A stretch of DNA of 64,000 bases, taken from Enterococcus_K sp051713825. Lineage in GTDB: Bacteria; Bacillota; Bacilli; Lactobacillales; Enterococcaceae. Shown piece after piece: positions 46,142-54,409 of this stretch. Made by a program: the position numbers and the translations under genes. How positions within the stretch are numbered: position 1 is the first letter of the stretch; each line of letters opens with the position of its first letter. The stretch is from NCBI RefSeq assembly GCF_051713825.1, contig NZ_JBIOQR010000001.1, positions 2,852,001 to 2,916,000 of the forward strand, in the 5' to 3' direction. The notes under the pieces were generated by a model. The model did not search any database. It worked only from the letters and a program-made list of their open reading frames with translations, and was not told where the DNA came from.

Positions 46142-46386
46142 GAAAGTTCTCCTTCATTTCTATTCTTAGAAAGAATTTTTAACGTATTACTTTTTATTGT
46201 AGTCTTTGCCTTTTTGATTGTAAAGCTCCTTTGTGACGCCTTATCGAATTTGAATTCAGATGATTTTATTGTAGTTTAACTAATTGCTATAAGGAAACAA
46301 CCTAAGACAACAATCAATTAGATGCTCTTTTCTACAAGAGTCGCTACTCTATTGTCTAACTTATATAACTTTTCTTCACTCAAAAA
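46142..46386. other. Intergenic region upstream of the LTA-synthase-like gene
   Basis: About 245 bases holding the promoter of the LTA-synthase-like gene and the end of the pncB-nadE transcript. It is AT-rich, with no gene or structured RNA that I recognise. Confidence 0.4.
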
Positions 46387-46410
46387 GAGAGCCTGGCTAG
46401 CCAAACTCTC
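46387..46410 (-). terminator. Terminator of pncB-nadE
   Basis: The stem gagagtttggc against gccaggctctc (two G-U pairs) is followed on the minus strand by TTTTTG. It starts directly after the nadE stop at 46418. Confidence 0.85.
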
Positions 46411-46417
46411 CTCATCG

Positions 46418-47245
46418 TTATTCCTTCCAGAAGGTGTCAAACACGCTAATCGGCAAATGCCGTTTATGTTGTGTTTTGTGCCACCAAGCTTCAATTTTCG
46501 CTTGCGCATCTGCAGAAACTACCTTACCTTCAAGATAATCATCAATCTCATCATAGGTGACACCCAATGCTACTTCATCAGCGATTAATGGCTTATCGTC
46601 CTCTAAATCTGCTGTTGGAATTTTTAGATACAACTCTTCAGGTGCACCCAAAGCTTTTAATAAAGCTTTGCCTTGTCGTTTGTTTAAGCGGAATAATGGT
46701 AACACATCTGCGCCGCCATCACCAAACTTCGTAAAGAACCCCGTAATGTTTTCCGCTGCATGGTCCGTTCCAATTACCGCACCTTTTCTATCACCAGCGA
46801 CTGCATATTGTGTAATCATCCGTTGTCGCGCTTTGATATTGCCCTTATTAAAATCACTGACTTGAACACTAGCCTCCGCCAATGAAGCGACCTGTGCATC
46901 AACGGCTGGCTTAATATCCACCTTTAAACGAACATCTGCTTGAATAAAATCCAAGGCCATTTTTGCATCTACTTCATCCGCTTGTGTTCCATACGGTAAA
47001 CGTACCGCTACAAACTGATAGTCCGCATCTCCTGTCTCTTGACGCATCTCACTCATCGCCAGCTCAGCTAAACGCCCTGCTAAAGTTGAATCTTGTCCAC
47101 CACTGATTCCTAAGACAAACGATTTTAAGAATGGATATTTTTTTAAATAAGCTTTCAAAAATTCAACACTTCGACGAATCTCTTGTTCTGGGTCAATCAC
47201 CGGTTGAACGCCTAATTCTTTGATAATCTCTTGTTGTAAGCTCAT
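46418..47245 (-). CDS. nadE: NH3-dependent NAD+ synthetase
   Basis: Final step of NAD biosynthesis: deamido-NAD plus ammonia and ATP gives NAD+. The 275-residue length equals E. coli NadE. The PP-loop SGGQDSTLAG and the motif GTDHAAENITGFFTKFGDGG are intact, with the C-terminal LEGK, WW and HKRHLP tail. There is no glutaminase domain. The ATG at 47245 follows AGGAGG; a longer frame to 47269 overlaps the pncB stop. It is 13 bases after pncB, forming a salvage operon. Confidence 0.96.
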   Translation of the reverse strand: MSLQQEIIKELGVQPVIDPEQEIRRSVEFLKAYLKKYPFLKSFVLGISGGQDSTLAGRLAELAMSEMRQETGDADYQFVAVRLPYGTQADEVDAKMALDFIQADVRLKVDIKPAVDAQVASLAEASVQVSDFNKGNIKARQRMITQYAVAGDRKGAVIGTDHAAENITGFFTKFGDGGADVLPLFRLNKRQGKALLKALGAPEELYLKIPTADLEDDKPLIADEVALGVTYDEIDDYLEGKVVSADAQAKIEAWWHKTQHKRHLPISVFDTFWKE

Positions 47246-47258
47246 CCTTAACTTCCTC

Positions 47259-48731
47259 CTAGTCAACAATGTAGCTGCGTGCTACTTCTTGACGAATTTG
47301 TTCCATAATTTTCATTTTGTGATTCCAACAATCTGTCGACAGATCGACTGGATATTTCTGCGGATTCAAGTCACGCTTATATTCTTCCCAAAGAGAATCC
47401 AAACAATCTCGTGAATACTCTTTAATTTCCTCTAATGACGGCAACTCGTAAACAAGCTTTCCTTCATGATAAATCTCTTGTAAGACAGGACGCGCAGAAA
47501 AATCTTTAACTGTCTTATTAATAAAGGTATGAACTGGATGGAACATAAATATTTCTGCTTCCTCACGAGGATCCTCATCCCACAAAGTTACATAATCCCC
47601 TTCAGACTTACCATCTGAGTTTCGAGTGATTCGCCAAACCTGTTTTTTCCCAGGCGTTGTAACTTTTTCGGCGTTACTTGAAAGCTTAATTGTATCCACC
47701 ATTTCACCAGCTTCATTTTCAATCGAAACAAGCTTAAAGACTGCTCCTAACGCTGGCTGATCATAGGCTGTGATTAGTTTGGTCCCAACGCCCCAAACAT
47801 CAATCTTGGCTTTTTGCATTTTTAAGTTCAAAATAGTATTTTCATCTAAATCATTTGAAGCAAAAACTTTCGCCTCTGTAAAACCGGCTTCATCAAGCTG
47901 CTCACGGACTTTTTTGGAAATATAGGCCATATCGCCACTATCAATTCGAACGCCAAGAAAGTTGATTTGATCGCCAAACTCTTTGGCCACTCGAATCGCA
48001 GTGGGCACGCCTGACTTTAATGTGTCGTAGGTATCCACCAAAAAGACACAATCTTTATGCGTCTTCGCATAAGCGACAAAGGCATCATAGTCATTTCCGT
48101 ATGATTGGACCAATGAATGCGCATGTGTTCCACTAGCTGGAATACCAAAAACCTTTGCTGCACGAACATTACTCGTTGCATCGGCTCCACCAATATAGGC
48201 TGCTCTAGTTCCCCAAATAGCGGCATCAAATTCTTGCGCCCGACGCGTCCCAAATTCCAAAAGAGGATCTTCTCCAATCACGGATTTGATACGTGCTGCT
48301 TTAGTCGCAATCAAGGTTTGGAAATTCACGGCATTTAATAGTGCTGTTTCCACCAATTGGCAATGAGCTAACGGCCCTTCAATTTGAATAATCGGTTCAT
48401 TATTAAAAACCAGTTCGCCTTCTTTGGCTGAACGAACCGTACAAGCAAATTTGAAATTTCTCAAGTAATCAATAAACCCATCTGAGTAGCCTTCAACTTC
48501 TTTTAAATAAGCTAAATCCGATTCAGAAAAATGTAAATTCTCCAAGTATTCAATTAAGCGCTCTAGCCCAGCAAAAACCGCATAACCATGCTTAAACGGC
48601 ATTTCTCTAAAGTAACACTCAAACACCGCATGCAAATCTGCACGGCCCAGCTCCCAATACGTTTGCATCATATTAATCTGATACAAATCCGTATGTAATG
48701 TTAGGCTATCATCGACATAGACTTTTTCCAT
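47259..48731 (-). CDS. pncB: Nicotinate phosphoribosyltransferase
   Basis: Makes nicotinate mononucleotide from nicotinate and PRPP, the entry to NAD salvage. The 490 residues begin LTLHTDLYQINMMQTYWELG and contain the family motif EFGTRRAQEFDAA near 160, SGTHAHSLVQSY near 205 and GVRIDSGDMAYISKKVR near 266. With nadE downstream, both ends of the nicotinate route are coexpressed; nadD is not in the window. Confidence 0.96.
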   Translation of the reverse strand: MEKVYVDDSLTLHTDLYQINMMQTYWELGRADLHAVFECYFREMPFKHGYAVFAGLERLIEYLENLHFSESDLAYLKEVEGYSDGFIDYLRNFKFACTVRSAKEGELVFNNEPIIQIEGPLAHCQLVETALLNAVNFQTLIATKAARIKSVIGEDPLLEFGTRRAQEFDAAIWGTRAAYIGGADATSNVRAAKVFGIPASGTHAHSLVQSYGNDYDAFVAYAKTHKDCVFLVDTYDTLKSGVPTAIRVAKEFGDQINFLGVRIDSGDMAYISKKVREQLDEAGFTEAKVFASNDLDENTILNLKMQKAKIDVWGVGTKLITAYDQPALGAVFKLVSIENEAGEMVDTIKLSSNAEKVTTPGKKQVWRITRNSDGKSEGDYVTLWDEDPREEAEIFMFHPVHTFINKTVKDFSARPVLQEIYHEGKLVYELPSLEEIKEYSRDCLDSLWEEYKRDLNPQKYPVDLSTDCWNHKMKIMEQIRQEVARSYIVD

Positions 48732-48883
48732 CTTCTTGCTCCTCTTTTATATGAAACAGATACGTTCAATTTATTTATCCCCTATTATAACAAAAAAACA
48801 GAAATGAAAAAGGAAATCGCTCGTATTTATGATAATTTGTTCATTATTGTACATACTTTAGCTATATTCAGCCAGAACCCTAA

Positions 48884-48924
48884 AAACGCCCGATACCTTC
48901 ATTCGTAGAAAGTATCGAGCGTTT
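48884..48924 (-). terminator. Terminator of the HAD hydrolase gene
   Basis: The stem aaacgcccgatac against gtatcgagcgttt has one mismatch and a 15-base loop. On the minus strand a short T run follows. Confidence 0.75.
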
Positions 48925-48957
48925 ATCTCTATTTGATTCAAAAACAAGTTATTTTGC

Positions 48958-49821
48958 TTATTCGTTGTTTTTATTTAGAATCTCTTCAAATATAAATTTC
49001 CCGACGCCGCCTTCTTCACAGCTTGGAGCTATTCGATGACTCTTTTCTTTCACTCGGTCCGTAGCATTTTCAACTGCTACGGCAACATCCACCACTTCAA
49101 GCATTGCTAAATCATTTTCGCCATCACCTAAACCATAGCTTGTGACATCAGAAAACTTCTTCAAATACGACTGAATCGCAGCCCCTTTTGTACTTAAGGG
49201 ATTAACGATTTCTAGTGTTTTTACGTAAGACTCAAAAACGTACGTATCTGCACTGCTTAATTTCTCTCTTAATAACTGATGTTTTTCTTCACTTGCTTCC
49301 ATTAACTCAACCTTGACGATTACTCGCTCAGGGTGCTCCTCCAAGAAAGTCGCAATGTCTGATACATGATGGCAATCTTTTTCAAAATAGTTTGTTTTGA
49401 AGTCCATCAGCATCGTCCCTTTATCTCCCATGAACGTCATACTCTCGCGTAACTCTTGAAGATTCTGACGATAGTTATCAATAGGCTGCATCAATACTTC
49501 ATCATCCGTATGAATAAAATAAAGAATATTTAACTCATCCAATATAGGAAGCATTTTCTTTAAAGTGGGTAAAGAAAGACAATTACGATAGGTTGCTTTC
49601 TTCCCTATCTCTTTCAAACCAGCACCGTTCCCAAAAATGACGTCACAATCTAACCCCAGTTCTTTTTGTAACGGCTCAACTAATCCATACCCCCGTCCGG
49701 TGACAAAGACAAAATGATCTCCACGTTTTTGTAGCTCTGTTACCGCATCAATATTTATTTGAGGTACAGGTGCCCCCATCCCTTGAAATGTCCCATCAAT
49801 ATCTGCAAATACAATATTCAT
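48958..49821 (-). CDS. HAD-superfamily (Cof-type) sugar phosphatase
   Basis: The 287-residue cytoplasmic phosphatase has the nucleophile motif ADIDGTFQG (Asp6, Asp8), motif II VFVTGRG, a C2B-type cap, Lys in NPLSTKG and motif IV GLGDGENDLAMLEV. Such proteins act on sugar phosphates, FMN or pyridoxal phosphate; the substrate is open. The ATG at 49821 is 137 bases divergent from the MerR-type regulator, but its function gives no hint of a shared pathway. Confidence 0.9.
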   Translation of the reverse strand: MNIVFADIDGTFQGMGAPVPQINIDAVTELQKRGDHFVFVTGRGYGLVEPLQKELGLDCDVIFGNGAGLKEIGKKATYRNCLSLPTLKKMLPILDELNILYFIHTDDEVLMQPIDNYRQNLQELRESMTFMGDKGTMLMDFKTNYFEKDCHHVSDIATFLEEHPERVIVKVELMEASEEKHQLLREKLSSADTYVFESYVKTLEIVNPLSTKGAAIQSYLKKFSDVTSYGLGDGENDLAMLEVVDVAVAVENATDRVKEKSHRIAPSCEEGGVGKFIFEEILNKNNE

Positions 49822-49902
49822 AACTAACCCCTTTCATTTTGTCTTCAAATCAAGTATAACATAAGTAGTCTTTAAGCAATTTAACTTTTTTTACAAAATA
49901 AC

Positions 49903-49933
49903 TTGACCTTCTCGTTACGTGAAGGCTTATGAT
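49903..49933 (+). promoter_or_regulatory. MerR-type promoter with 19-bp spacer and palindromic operator
   Basis: TTGACC (49903-49908) and TATGAT (49928-49933) are separated by 19 bases. The near-perfect palindrome 49907-49925 (CCTTC...GAAGG) fills the spacer. This is the classic architecture for MerR/TipA activators that untwist an overlong spacer, so the downstream regulator probably activates its own gene. Confidence 0.82.
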
Positions 49934-49958
49934 AGATTTTGTCAGGGGGAGAATAATT

Positions 49959-50714
49959 ATGGAATATACAATCAAAAAAATAGCGCATTTATCTGGTGTT
50001 AGTGCACGAACACTTAGATACTATGACGAACTAGGGTTATTAAAACCTAAGCGAGTCAATTCTTCAGGGTATCGTATTTACGGTGAAGAAGAAATTGACC
50101 GCCTACAACAAATCCTTTTCTATCGTTCCCTTGATATGAAGCTGGAAGAAATAAAAAACATTTTAGATCAACCAGACTTTCAAATTGCGACTGCTTTAGA
50201 GGAGCATCACAGACGACTACTTGAAAAAAGATCTGCAATTGATGCCTTGCTCTATACAGTAGAACAGACTTTACGTTACCAAAAAGGAGAGATTCAGATG
50301 TCAAACAAAGACAAATTTGAAGCATTTAAACAAGAACAGTTACGGAAAAATGAAGCAGCTTATGGAAAAGAAATTCGTGAAAAATACGGTGAGCAAACGG
50401 TCGTTACATCGAACAAAAAGTTTGCCAATCTAACAGAAGAACAATTTAAAGAAATGAACGATACGGAGGAAGCACTCTTTGAAGCGCTAAGTGAGTTGAT
50501 TACAGCTGAGGGAAAAGATGTTGCTTTACAAAAAAAAGTTGCTCAACTACACAAACAATGGTTGTCTTACTCATGGCCTGAGTACTCACTAGAGGCGCAC
50601 AAAGGCCTTGCTGAGACGTACTTAGCCGACGAACGTTTTGCCGCATACTATAATGGACAAGTCGGTGAAAATGCCACTAATTATTTAGTTGAAGCGATTA
50701 AGAATCAAAAATAA
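49959..50714 (+). CDS. TipA-like MerR-family regulator with TipAS drug-binding domain
   Basis: The 251-residue protein has an N-terminal MerR winged helix (about 1-70; IAHLSGVSARTLRYYDELGL), a coiled-coil linker to about 110, and a C-terminal TipAS domain (about 135-250; EKYGEQTV, then HKQWLSYSWPEYSLEAHKGL). TipA/Mta/SkgA proteins sense thiopeptides or other amphipathic drugs. The ATG at 49959 follows GGGGGAG; an earlier in-frame ATG at 49929 lies in the promoter. An internal ATG (50298) with its own strong ribosome binding site is listed separately. No target gene other than itself is apparent nearby. Confidence 0.9.
   Translation: MEYTIKKIAHLSGVSARTLRYYDELGLLKPKRVNSSGYRIYGEEEIDRLQQILFYRSLDMKLEEIKNILDQPDFQIATALEEHHRRLLEKRSAIDALLYTVEQTLRYQKGEIQMSNKDKFEAFKQEQLRKNEAAYGKEIREKYGEQTVVTSNKKFANLTEEQFKEMNDTEEALFEALSELITAEGKDVALQKKVAQLHKQWLSYSWPEYSLEAHKGLAETYLADERFAAYYNGQVGENATNYLVEAIKNQK
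50282..50714 (+). CDS. Internal translation start giving a free TipAS-like domain, 138 aa
   Basis: AAAAGGAGAG (from 50282) lies seven bases before an in-frame ATG at 50298-50300 (codon 114 of the regulator). Translation from it would give a 138-residue protein beginning MSNKDKFEAFKQEQL, i.e. just the drug-binding domain. In Streptomyces lividans tipA the same arrangement produces TipAS (144 residues), which sequesters the drug. The feature's start marks the ribosome binding site; the coding part is 50298-50714. Confidence 0.6.
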
Positions 50715-50747
50715 ATTTGGAAAAGGCTCGATAGTTTTCTAGTAGAA

Positions 50748-50908
50748 ATAAGGTTGGGACAGAAGTGTTTAATTCCGAGAACCGGGTAGGTACTGTGCAA
50801 CATCAACTCTAGCATGTCTCATGCGTAGAAGTTGTTGAGAGCAGATGGAGTCCCTTCTGTGCCCACCGTTTATTCGGGTAATAGGAGCATGGGGCATAAC
50901 TTTTTGAT
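50748..50908 (+). repeat. Dispersed intergenic repeat, 3'-truncated copy
   Basis: Runs from AGGTTGGGACAG through one copy of the ACCGGGTAGG unit (50779 on), the hairpin segment caactctagcatg...catgcgtagaagttg (50803-50833), and CCGTTTATTCGGG. It ends in the left arm of the terminator hairpin (gagcatggggcataac). The right arm is missing: sequence diverges after about 50906. The following ~115 bases to 51020 hold nothing I can support. Confidence 0.8.
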
Positions 50909-51023
50909 GGAAGAAATCATGGATGCGGCCTTGCTACTTTTGTCTCATGAAAGGTGCTGGAAAAACTATTACCAATGGTTTTCTTACACCTCGACATTAT
51001 ATAATCCCTTTTCAGTTAAAAAA

Positions 51024-51048
51024 AGCTAGACACAAATCATGTCTAGCT
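51024..51048 (-). terminator. Terminator of the nitroreductase gene
   Basis: Perfect 9-bp stem agctagaca against tgtctagct with a 7-base loop. TTTTTTT follows on the minus strand. Confidence 0.85.
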
Positions 51049-51116
51049 GAGGGACTTTCTATTTGATTTAATGATGCTTCGTTTGTGCGGCAAGCTTTTT
51101 GCCTAGAGCCACTTTT

Positions 51117-51863
51117 TTAGTATTTTGCTAGCTCCTGCGCCTGAATGTAGGTCAACATTTTCAGACGTCCTGGATGCGTTGTTTGACTCCATTGTGTAAT
51201 CATTTGAGCAAATGTTTCAATCCGTTTGTTTGAATCGCGAGCATTATAATAATTGGTCACCGTGCTATCATACTCTACCAACTGTTCCGAAACGTTTTCC
51301 CATTTAGGATACGTATTTTCAAAATGAACGAGTTTTTCTGGAAGACGTGGTTTTTGCTGAGGCTCTTGATCAGGGTAACCTAATGCAATCCCTAGAACAG
51401 GTACAACTAATGGCGGTAATTCCAAAAGCTGAGTCAGTTCATCTACTTGATTGAGAATACTTCCCAGTAAAACACCGCCTAATCCTAAACTTTCAGCAGC
51501 CACAACAATATTTTGAGCGGCTAAGATAGCATCTGTCGCCCCAATCAAAAACTTATCAAACGAAGAAAAAATGTCGGTTGACTCTCCTGACTCTTCAACG
51601 ATCTTTGCATTTCTTGCTTGGTCTGATAGCAAAATAAAAAGATGCCCCGCCTCGGCTATATACGGCTGTCTACCAATCTCAGCTATTCTCTTTTTCTTTT
51701 TTTCGTCTGTTATACTCATAATGGTATACGATTGCGCGTAATTACTGGTAGCCGTATGTTGGGCAACTTCCACCAACTGTGAAACTGTCGTCTCGTCCAA
51801 TTCTTTGTCCTTAAATTTACGAATTGTTTTGTGTTTTAGTTGTAGTTCAATGACTGAATTCAT
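51117..51863 (-). CDS. NADPH-dependent nitroreductase (NfsA/FRP type)
   Basis: FMN oxidoreductase of the cytoplasm, 248 residues. The N-terminal HKTIRKFKDKELD is the FMN phosphate-binding region, TATSNYAQSY follows near 37, and SLGLGGVLLGSI lies near 130. These enzymes reduce nitro compounds, quinones or flavins. The gene is divergent from a Crp/Fnr regulator, with one palindromic operator in the space between, so regulation by that protein is likely. Confidence 0.9.
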   Translation of the reverse strand: MNSVIELQLKHKTIRKFKDKELDETTVSQLVEVAQHTATSNYAQSYTIMSITDEKKKKRIAEIGRQPYIAEAGHLFILLSDQARNAKIVEESGESTDIFSSFDKFLIGATDAILAAQNIVVAAESLGLGGVLLGSILNQVDELTQLLELPPLVVPVLGIALGYPDQEPQQKPRLPEKLVHFENTYPKWENVSEQLVEYDSTVTNYYNARDSNKRIETFAQMITQWSQTTHPGRLKMLTYIQAQELAKY

Positions 51864-51936
51864 TTTTCAGCACTCCTTTTTTAGCAATTGTATTGTACTT
51901 ACCAGCCAATTATATTATCATCTACCTATAAAATAT

Positions 51937-51950
51937 GTTGCCTACGCAAC
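51937..51950. promoter_or_regulatory. GTTGC-N4-GCAAC operator between nitroreductase and Crp/Fnr genes
   Basis: A perfect 5+5 palindrome with spacer CTAC, directly before the Crp/Fnr start. The same palindrome occurs at 52763-52776, upstream of the next gene. It probably is the binding site of the Crp/Fnr protein encoded here. Confidence 0.65.
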
Positions 51951-51965
51951 GTAGGAGGAAAAGTC

Positions 51966-52643
51966 ATGATGCCTTATTCAACTCTAACAAACACCAATCT
52001 TTTTGCCCGTCTAACCCTCTCAGAAATTGAAGCCTTGCTCACACGCATGAATGCTGAACAAAAAGTTTACCAAAAAGGCGAGACTATTGTGTATGAACAA
52101 GAAGAAGTGCACGAATTAGGGATTATAATGAGCGGCACGGCCTTAAGCAGCAAATTAAATATCCTTGGCAAAGAAATCATCGTAACGTTCCATCATGCAG
52201 GTGGCTATTCAGCTTTATTAACTGCCTTGAGCATCGAACGAAAATGTCCGATGACAATCCGTGCTGTTGAACCTTTGACAATGCTTTGTATTCCGAGAGA
52301 AAAACTCTTTAGTTACTACCCAGAAATTGAGTCCGCTCATCGTCTGTTTTTATCTAATTTGTTTGATAGCGTCTCAGAAAGAGCCTTGGAACTCCATGAT
52401 CGAAACGATTGTTTAATCATGCCAACTGTTCGAGAAAAAGTCTTAACCTTCCTCTCAAGAATAGCCAAAGAACAACAATCAAATGCCTTTCTTATCCCGT
52501 TTAACAGAGAAGAAATGGCCCAATATTTAGACGTTGATAGAAGTGCACTTTCAAGGGAACTCAGTACGATGCAAAAAGCAGGGATTATCAGTTATCACAA
52601 AAATTCTTTTGAAATCAACTCAACCATGAGTCTCAGTGACTGA
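51966..52643 (+). CDS. Crp/Fnr-family transcriptional regulator
   Basis: The 225-residue protein has a cyclic-nucleotide-binding-fold sensor (about 5-125; TLSEIEALLTRMNAEQKVYQ) and a C-terminal winged HTH (about 160-220; FNREEMAQYLDVDRSALSRE). It has no N-terminal Cys cluster, so an Fe-S oxygen sensor of the Fnr kind is unlikely. The ATG at 51966 (or 51969) follows GTAGGAGG; the frame extends upstream through the operator region. It resembles Crp/Fnr proteins of lactic bacteria that control redox enzymes, in keeping with the divergent nitroreductase. Confidence 0.9.
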   Translation: MMPYSTLTNTNLFARLTLSEIEALLTRMNAEQKVYQKGETIVYEQEEVHELGIIMSGTALSSKLNILGKEIIVTFHHAGGYSALLTALSIERKCPMTIRAVEPLTMLCIPREKLFSYYPEIESAHRLFLSNLFDSVSERALELHDRNDCLIMPTVREKVLTFLSRIAKEQQSNAFLIPFNREEMAQYLDVDRSALSRELSTMQKAGIISYHKNSFEINSTMSLSD

Positions 52644-52762
52644 AAAGATACCCTATACAATTATTTAACGAATCAGTTGCGTGTTTATTCCTGTTAATAA
52701 TTTGATAAAACAGCTTATCTACTATTGATTTGAGGTATGGCGTTCAATAAACAATCAGTTGC

Positions 52763-52776
52763 GTTGCCTGAGCAAC
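52763..52776. promoter_or_regulatory. GTTGC-N4-GCAAC operator upstream of the YczE-like gene
   Basis: A second perfect copy of the palindrome (spacer CTGA), about 80 bases before the YczE-like start. A lone GTTGC half site is seen near 52676. Confidence 0.62.
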
Positions 52777-52855
52777 AGACTTCCCGTTCGTTTTTTTCTA
52801 CAATGAACCGAACTTATTGAAATTTAACAAGATTTCGAAATGGAAGGTGAATGAA

Positions 52856-53479
52856 ATGATCTATATCAAACGGACGGCTATTTATTTGATTGGTTTTAAT
52901 TTATTAATAGTAGGAATCTCTTTTCTGATTACAAGTACTTATGGTCAAAGTGCATGGGACGGTGTCTATGTCGCATTCAGCAAAAAAGCCCAGATTCCTG
53001 TCGGCCTAGCAACAATTCTAACTGCTTCATTGATTCTGGTCGTCTGTTACCTCTTAACCAACGACTGGCACGTCTTTTTATCGCTGATTACTAGTCTCAT
53101 CCAAAGTCTCCTCATTGACTTTTATTTAACGCTCGTCAAAAATAGTTGGCCTAGTGAAACACCCATCGTACGGATTATTCTATTTATTACTGGAATTGTC
53201 CTAATGTCGATTGGTATTTCTATTTATATTCAAGCAAAGTATCCAACCAATCATGTAGATTGTTTGATGCTCAGTCTTGCCCGGCGTTTTTCATTAAATC
53301 TCAGAACGTCAAAATTCGTTGGTGACTCAATCGCGATTGTCTTGACTCTATTCATCGCTCGACAAATTGCGCTAGGTACCTTCATCGTATTGTTCAGCCT
53401 CTCTCCGCTTGTTCAACTTATATCCGATCGACTGGCAAAACCGATTAACCAGTTCATTTATAGTCGTCAGCTGATTTAA
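52856..53479 (+). CDS. YczE/YyaS-YitT-like integral membrane protein
   Basis: The 207-residue protein has five to six membrane segments. The opening (YLIGFNLLIVGISFLITSTY) and the later GIVLMSIGISIYIQAKYP and VGDSIAIVLTLFIARQIALG with the G-T-F-I end are typical of the YczE family. No transport substrate is known for the family. AAGGTGA precedes the ATG at 52856; an in-frame extension to 52817 is unlikely. The GTTGC-N4-GCAAC site places it in the same putative regulon as the nitroreductase. Confidence 0.82.
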   Translation: MIYIKRTAIYLIGFNLLIVGISFLITSTYGQSAWDGVYVAFSKKAQIPVGLATILTASLILVVCYLLTNDWHVFLSLITSLIQSLLIDFYLTLVKNSWPSETPIVRIILFITGIVLMSIGISIYIQAKYPTNHVDCLMLSLARRFSLNLRTSKFVGDSIAIVLTLFIARQIALGTFIVLFSLSPLVQLISDRLAKPINQFIYSRQLI

Positions 53480-53587
53480 ATGAGTGTCTCTTTTACGCAG
53501 TTCAACAAACAAATAAGAATTTTTGTCGCCTTCTGCAGATGAATGTAATCTGCTATACTAGATTTATTACATAAAAGGATGTGTTGA

Positions 53588-53983
53588 ATCATTTATAAGT
53601 TATCAATTAATGCCCCTATACAAAATGAAGAAGTCCCTAAATTACGGATGAAAATTGGTTGAGGCCCACGCTATTCTGATTATCCGCTTTTATTTTCTAG
53701 ATGTAATTTTTATGCAAGTATTCGAGCAAATGAAACCAATGAGCTCGTGGCTTTTGGTTATATGTGTGGCCCAGGACTTGAGCATGGTTATATAGAAGAT
53801 GTCATGGTCAGCCCCGAACACCAAGGAAAAGGACTTGGCACTCAACTCATTCAAGCCTTACTAAAAGAAGCCAAGGCACAAGGACTTGAGATTATCACCT
53901 TATCTACCGAAGAGGAAACTTATCCGTTTTACCAACAGTTGGGATTTGAATCAGAAGTATCCTGTATCAAGTTTTTGAGTTAA
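53588..53983 (+). pseudogene. Broken GNAT N-acetyltransferase
   Basis: In one frame the sequence reads IIYKLSINAPIQNEEVPKLR, continues MKIG, meets TGA at 53660, then resumes GPRYSDYPLLFSRCNFYASI and reaches an intact acetyl-CoA site (VMVSPEHQGKGLGTQLI) and the end at 53983. GNAT relatives have a Trp at the TGA position (GW-GPRYS), so TGG to TGA is the simple explanation. The start codon is also lost: ATC at 53588 stands where ATG is expected, after AAAGG. A shorter piece from 53747 keeps the acetyl-CoA motif but lacks the N-terminal part of the fold. Confidence 0.85.
53640..53664 (+). other. Premature TGA in the GNAT pseudogene
   Basis: The codon at 53660-53662 is TGA between GGT and GGC, where relatives keep Trp. 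It separates the N-terminal piece from the acetyl-CoA-binding part of the gene at 53588-53983. Confidence 0.7.
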
Positions 53984-54030
53984 AGAAAATTTTGAGCGCC
54001 CAAAATAATTCAGCAATGAGAGGACAAACA

Positions 54031-54357
54031 ATGAGTCAGACCGAAGTCATCACTTTATGCGGTTCGATTAAATTTGAACAAACCTTCAAAAAAGTAGAAA
54101 TGACCCTTTCTCAAAAAGGGCTAGTTATACTCAGCCCCGTTTTTTTCGAACTAGGAGATAAACCGAAACTTACAGATGAAGAGAAAGAAATTTTAGGAGC
54201 TGTCCATCTTAAAAAGATTGATTTAGCGGACGGGATTTTTGTAATCGACGTCGATGGTTATATTGGCGAGAGAACACAACTAGAGATTGTTTATGCAAGA
54301 CAAAACAAGAAAAAGATTACTTACTATTCTACCGAAAAAACTAGGCTCGGACTCTAA
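54031..54357 (+). CDS. Nucleoside 2-deoxyribosyltransferase-like protein (DUF4406 type)
   Basis: The 108-residue protein has a Rossmann-like start, ITLCGSIKFEQTFKKVEM, and LADGIFVIDVDGYIGERTQLEIVYAR near 70-95. These match the compact deoxyribosyltransferase-like fold with a Glu (GERTQLE) in the active-site position. The substrate is unknown. The ATG at 54031 follows GAGAGGA. It lies 48 bases after the broken GNAT gene. Confidence 0.75.
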   Translation: MSQTEVITLCGSIKFEQTFKKVEMTLSQKGLVILSPVFFELGDKPKLTDEEKEILGAVHLKKIDLADGIFVIDVDGYIGERTQLEIVYARQNKKKITYYSTEKTRLGL

Positions 54358-54409
54358 CTGTTAGGGGAGAACGAGTGAAATGAAAGGTCAGTCTATTTTG
54401 AGTTTCAAT

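Noticed and set aside
46318..46588. Short frames around the nadE end
   Set aside because: Antisense or out-of-frame shadows of nadE and its terminator.
50832..51029. 65-codon frame, and a GAGKTIT-like string in another frame at about 50947
   Set aside because: Both start in the repeat element or lack a start and ribosome binding site; too short to call a P-loop remnant.
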